From DATKCA01 sp035544675 (lineage in GTDB: Bacteria > Acidobacteriota > Thermoanaerobaculia > Gp7-AA8), in the NCBI GenBank assembly GCA_035544675.1, contig DATKCA010000190.1, forward strand, positions 62,001-126,000: a stretch of DNA of 64,000 bases, read 5' to 3'. This document shows positions 61,406 to 64,000 of this stretch, piece by piece (position 1 is the stretch's first letter; the number at the start of each line of letters is the position of its first letter). Both the position numbers and the translations under genes were made by a program. Under the pieces are notes generated by a model, which did no database searches, was not told the origin of the DNA, and saw nothing but the letters and a program-made list of their open reading frames with translations.

Positions 61406-62248
61406 ATGTCCTGGCTGCGCGACGATAACCTTCTGCCGCACGAGCGGATCGTCTACCGGAGCAGCGTTGTCGCCGTCGGCCGTTTCCGCTGCGGGGCGGG
61501 CTCCCGGTGGTTTCGCGACTCGGGACCGATCGCCAACCACGTCTTCGTGTTTCCGCGGCTCCATGTCCGGCTGTCGTACTCGCGGGGCCCGACGTTCATC
61601 GCCAGTCCCAACGTCGTGACGCTGTACAACCGTGGACAGGAGTACTCGCGCGCGGCCATGGACCGGCGGGGCGACGACTGCGACTGGTTCGCGGTGGCGC
61701 CGGACGTCCTGGCGGGGGCGGTCGGGGGCGGCGGCGATCCTGGCCGCCCGTTCAGCCGGCACAGCGTGTTCGCCAGCGCCGGCGCGTACGCGCGGGCGCG
61801 CTCGCTCGTCCGCGCCGCGACCGAGAACAGGCACTCCTCGATCGACGAGGACGCGCTCGCCCTTCTCGACGAGATCCTTCCCGCCATGCGCGGAACGCCG
61901 GCGCGGTCGCGCCAGACGATGGACCGCGTCGAGGCGGCCAGGGACCTGCTTCGCAGGGACCTCGACCGGCCTCTCCGGATCCGCAACGTCGCTGAAAGGA
62001 CCGGCACGTCGGTCTTTCATCTCTGCCGGATCTTCCGCGAAGCCACCGGCTACTCGCTCCATGCCTACCGCCAGCAACTGCGGCTGCGCGCATCGCTCGA
62101 GAAGATCCGTCGCAGCGATGACCTCCTGGAGACCGCCGTCTCGCTCGGGTTCAACAGCCACAGCCACTTCACCGCGGCGTTCCGCAAGGCGTTCGGCGTC
62201 ACGCCGTCCGTGTGGCGCTACGGCCAGAGGCCGGGGATGACGCCGTAG
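61406..62248 (+). CDS. AraC-family transcriptional regulator
   Basis: A 280-residue regulator. The C-terminal 100 residues hold two helix-turn-helix motifs: LRIRNVAERTGTSVFHLCRIFREATGYSLHAY and LLETAVSLGFNSHSHFTAAFRKAFGVTPSVWR. The N-terminal half is a sensor region with no clear family. Its start faces the LCAT-like/xyl unit across 63 bases, so it may control that operon in response to a sugar, which is inference from position. No clear AraC half-sites were identified by eye. Confidence 0.9.
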   Translation: MSWLRDDNLLPHERIVYRSSVVAVGRFRCGAGSRWFRDSGPIANHVFVFPRLHVRLSYSRGPTFIASPNVVTLYNRGQEYSRAAMDRRGDDCDWFAVAPDVLAGAVGGGGDPGRPFSRHSVFASAGAYARARSLVRAATENRHSSIDEDALALLDEILPAMRGTPARSRQTMDRVEAARDLLRRDLDRPLRIRNVAERTGTSVFHLCRIFREATGYSLHAYRQQLRLRASLEKIRRSDDLLETAVSLGFNSHSHFTAAFRKAFGVTPSVWRYGQRPGMTP

Positions 62249-62280
62249 GGCCCGAGCCAGGCGCGGAGGACTGTCATCCG

Positions 62281-63324
62281 TTACCGCGCCGCGACGATCC
62301 GCTCGATCAGGCGCGCATCGTCGGGCAGAAGCCCCGACCGTGGCAGCCGCGGCGTCAGCTCGCGCCACGACGGCTGCATCTGGAAGGCACGCGCGAAGAG
62401 CGGCAGGGCCTCCTCGACGCGCTTCATGTTCACGAGCGCGACGGCGTGCCAGTAGATCATCTCGGCGTGGCGGCTCGTGGCGATGCCGGGTGTGCTCGCC
62501 GCGATCCTCTCCGCCGCCGAATACTCGCGCAGCGCCGCCTCCGCATCATTGTGCTCCACGGCGAGATCGCCCGCGTTCATATGGTTGTACGCGCGCTGCA
62601 GCGTGACCAGTCTTCGAAGCTCGGCGAGCGGGTCGGCGTGATCGTCGACGCGCAGGTTGAACACTTCATCCATCCAGCGCCTGCCCGACGCCTTCCCTTT
62701 GACCACGACCAGCGCGGCCGATTGCTTTCCGCGGATGTCGCCGCCGGTCGCCTGCGCCGCGTCGAGCGCGGCGAGCATCCGCGCAGCCAGATGGCCCGGC
62801 GTCTCCGTATAGGCCTTCGCCATGGCCGGCCAGACCCGGTCGTTCGCCATCAGGTTGGCCTGCACGGCGAAGTCGCGGCCGACGATCAGACTGCCGCCGG
62901 CCGCCCCGCACTGCACGGCCGACGAGGTGCCGTTCCCGGCGATGCCTCCCGCCGCCACGATGTCGCGTCCGCCGGTGAACGTCGCGACGTGGCCGGCGGC
63001 GTCGATGAACGCGACCTGACGGACGTCACACGCGGCGTCGGCGGCCAGGAGGCCGCGGAGCGCGGCCGGTGCGGACTTTCCTGCGCGCAGCAGCTCGATG
63101 CCGAGCTGCCCGTACGACGGATCGATGAAGCTCTGCGTGGCCACCGCCCCCACACCCGCCGCCGCCCACGGCACGACCTGTCCGACCGCGAACCAGTGTG
63201 ACTGCACGGCCACGCCCATCTCGCCGGTGGCGGGATCGCGGGCCACGATCGAGTAAGTGCTGACGGGCCGCAACTGTGCGAGGGCGGGCTGCGCGATCAG
63301 GAGAAGGAGGAGCAGTGTTCTCAT
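62281..63324 (-). CDS. Exported DUF1028 protein with C-terminal TPR-like region
   Basis: A 347-residue protein with a signal peptide (MRTLLLLLLIAQPALA). The DUF1028 domain (TYSIVARDPATGEMGVAVQSHWFAVGQVVPWAAAGVGAVATQS..., about 20-230) includes the RDIVAAGGIAGNG and QANLMAN segments. Members are thought to be Ntn-hydrolase-like, but activity is not established. The last 110 residues form TPR-like helices (LRRLVTLQRAYNHMNAGDL). It lies downstream of citrate synthase on the same strand, 100 bases away. Confidence 0.85.
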   Translation of the reverse strand: MRTLLLLLLIAQPALAQLRPVSTYSIVARDPATGEMGVAVQSHWFAVGQVVPWAAAGVGAVATQSFIDPSYGQLGIELLRAGKSAPAALRGLLAADAACDVRQVAFIDAAGHVATFTGGRDIVAAGGIAGNGTSSAVQCGAAGGSLIVGRDFAVQANLMANDRVWPAMAKAYTETPGHLAARMLAALDAAQATGGDIRGKQSAALVVVKGKASGRRWMDEVFNLRVDDHADPLAELRRLVTLQRAYNHMNAGDLAVEHNDAEAALREYSAAERIAASTPGIATSRHAEMIYWHAVALVNMKRVEEALPLFARAFQMQPSWRELTPRLPRSGLLPDDARLIERIVAAR

Positions 63325-63388
63325 GCCGCGCGAAGTCTATCCCGCGTTGGACCGCCTTGATGAGCTCCGAGACTGAACTTCCTCAGGA

Positions 63389-63418
63389 TGGAGCGCCGGT
63401 GTGCTCACCGGCGCCCCT
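63389..63418. repeat. Type E palindrome after citrate synthase
   Basis: TGGAGCGCCGGTGTGCTCAC plus complement, seven bases past the citrate synthase stop; a likely terminator-proximal copy. Confidence 0.82.
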
Positions 63419-63425
63419 TCATCCT

Positions 63426-64000
63426 TCAGACGCTGGTCAGAACCCTGGCGGTGGGGCCGACCGCCGCGATCTCGCGCTTGGTCGCGCCGGTGTAGACCTG
63501 GCGCGGGCGGTTGATGCGCGTGGCGGGGTCGTCCACCATCTCCTTCCACTGCGCGATCCACCCCGGCAGGCGGCCGAGAGCGAACATGACGGTGAACATC
63601 TCCGTCGGGATGCCGATGGCGCGGTAGATGATGCCGCTGTAGAAGTCGACGTTGGGATAGAGCTTCTTCTCGATGAAGTACGGGTCGCTGAGCGCGACTT
63701 CCTCGAGCTGCCGGGCGATCGCCAGCAGCGGGTCGGAGACTCCGAGCGAGGTGAGCACCTCGTCGGCTGCTCTCTTGAGGATGATCGCGCGCGGATCGAA
63801 GTTCTTGTAGACGCGATGGCCGAAGCCCATCAGCCGGAAGCCGGAAGTCTTGTCCTTGGCCAGCTTCACGAACTTGGCGACGTCGCCGCCGTCGTTGCGG
63901 ATCAGCTGGAGCATCTCCAGCACTTCCTGGTTCGCGCCGCCGTGCAGCGGTCCCCAAAGCGCCGAGATGCCGGCCGAGATCGCCGAGAAAAGGTTCGCGC
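63426..64000 (-). CDS. gltA: Citrate synthase, 5' part beyond window edge
   Basis: Condenses acetyl-CoA and oxaloacetate to citrate, the TCA-cycle entry step. The visible C-terminal part shows the active-site His loop [18 protein letters not shown] (running through to the right edge), [14 protein letters not shown] (His and Arg ligands), the [25 protein letters not shown] strand and the [22 protein letters not shown] tail. The frame is open at the right edge, so roughly the first 230-250 residues are missing. The class is the hexameric/type II GltA by its C-terminus. Confidence 0.95.
   Translation of the reverse strand, partial: ANLFSAISAGISALWGPLHGGANQEVLEMLQLIRNDGGDVAKFVKLAKDKTSGFRLMGFGHRVYKNFDPRAIILKRAADEVLTSLGVSDPLLAIARQLEEVALSDPYFIEKKLYPNVDFYSGIIYRAIGIPTEMFTVMFALGRLPGWIAQWKEMVDDPATRINRPRQVYTGATKREIAAVGPTARVLTSV

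Overview
The window is GC-rich, densely coding DNA from a diderm (Gram-negative) bacterium. An outer-membrane Omp85 barrel, a TonB-dependent receptor with a carboxypeptidase-regulatory domain, several lipoprotein signals, a Wzm/Wzt-type polysaccharide exporter and TatA all point to two membranes. The mix of Oar-like receptor, CxxC zinc-ribbon regulators, M49-like peptidase, AP-superfamily/TPR proteins and very many short palindromic repeats suggests Acidobacteriota. That placement is an inference from gene style; no rRNA or tRNA gene was seen that would settle it.

Layout. 1-6.9 kb: end of tlyA, rmlD and tatA, a UvrD/PcrA helicase, a zinc-ribbon TPR protein and a 3-hydroxyacyl-CoA dehydrogenase. 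6.9-14.4 kb: a kinase-like protein lacking the phospho-acceptor His, a CAP protein, MoeB-rhodanese, YqeY, PyrE, then a BCCP / HMG-CoA lyase / thioesterase / SirB1-like run and a conserved unknown protein. 14.4-22.4 kb: an SPFH-like/phosphodiesterase/TPR fusion, gltX, three overlapping pseudopilin genes, small proteins, an RskA-like protein, fabI and a DUF962 protein. 22.5-29.8 kb: one 2.4-kilocodon gene joining a TamB-like inner-membrane-anchored protein to a seven-POTRA Omp85 barrel. 29.8-38.3 kb: glycerate kinase, diguanylate cyclase, MarR regulator with operator, enolase, rhodanese, signal peptidase, Ycf46-like AAA ATPase, a small HExxH protein and folE. 38.4-47.8 kb: an acyl-CoA dehydrogenase behind a FadR-like operator, an M49-like peptidase, an FHA protein, the Wzm/Wzt transporter, a slipin and an amidohydrolase. 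47.8-55.5 kb: TonB receptor, bfr/bfd iron store, SDR, XRE protein, arfB, dienelactone hydrolase, PhyH and a response regulator. 55.5-64 kb: L,D-transpeptidase-like protein, xylose ABC transporter (xylFGH) behind an LCAT-like lipoprotein and a divergent AraC regulator, a DUF1028 protein and the 3' end of citrate synthase.

Genes are mostly in short operons with ATGA, GTGA or TGATG overlaps. No stretch above 300 bases lacks a gene; the longest gaps (about 200 bases) hold promoters/operators or palindromic repeats. No CRISPR array, insertion sequence, prophage or RNA gene was found.

The two signals that stand out are (i) the single-polypeptide TamB-TamA fusion and (ii) an unusually rich set of palindromic repeat families (about 25 copies of at least seven kinds). 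Several families sit exactly at stop codons, and one superfamily (TGGAGCGCCG terminus) is also inserted in frame inside genes such as uvrD, glycerate kinase and wzt.
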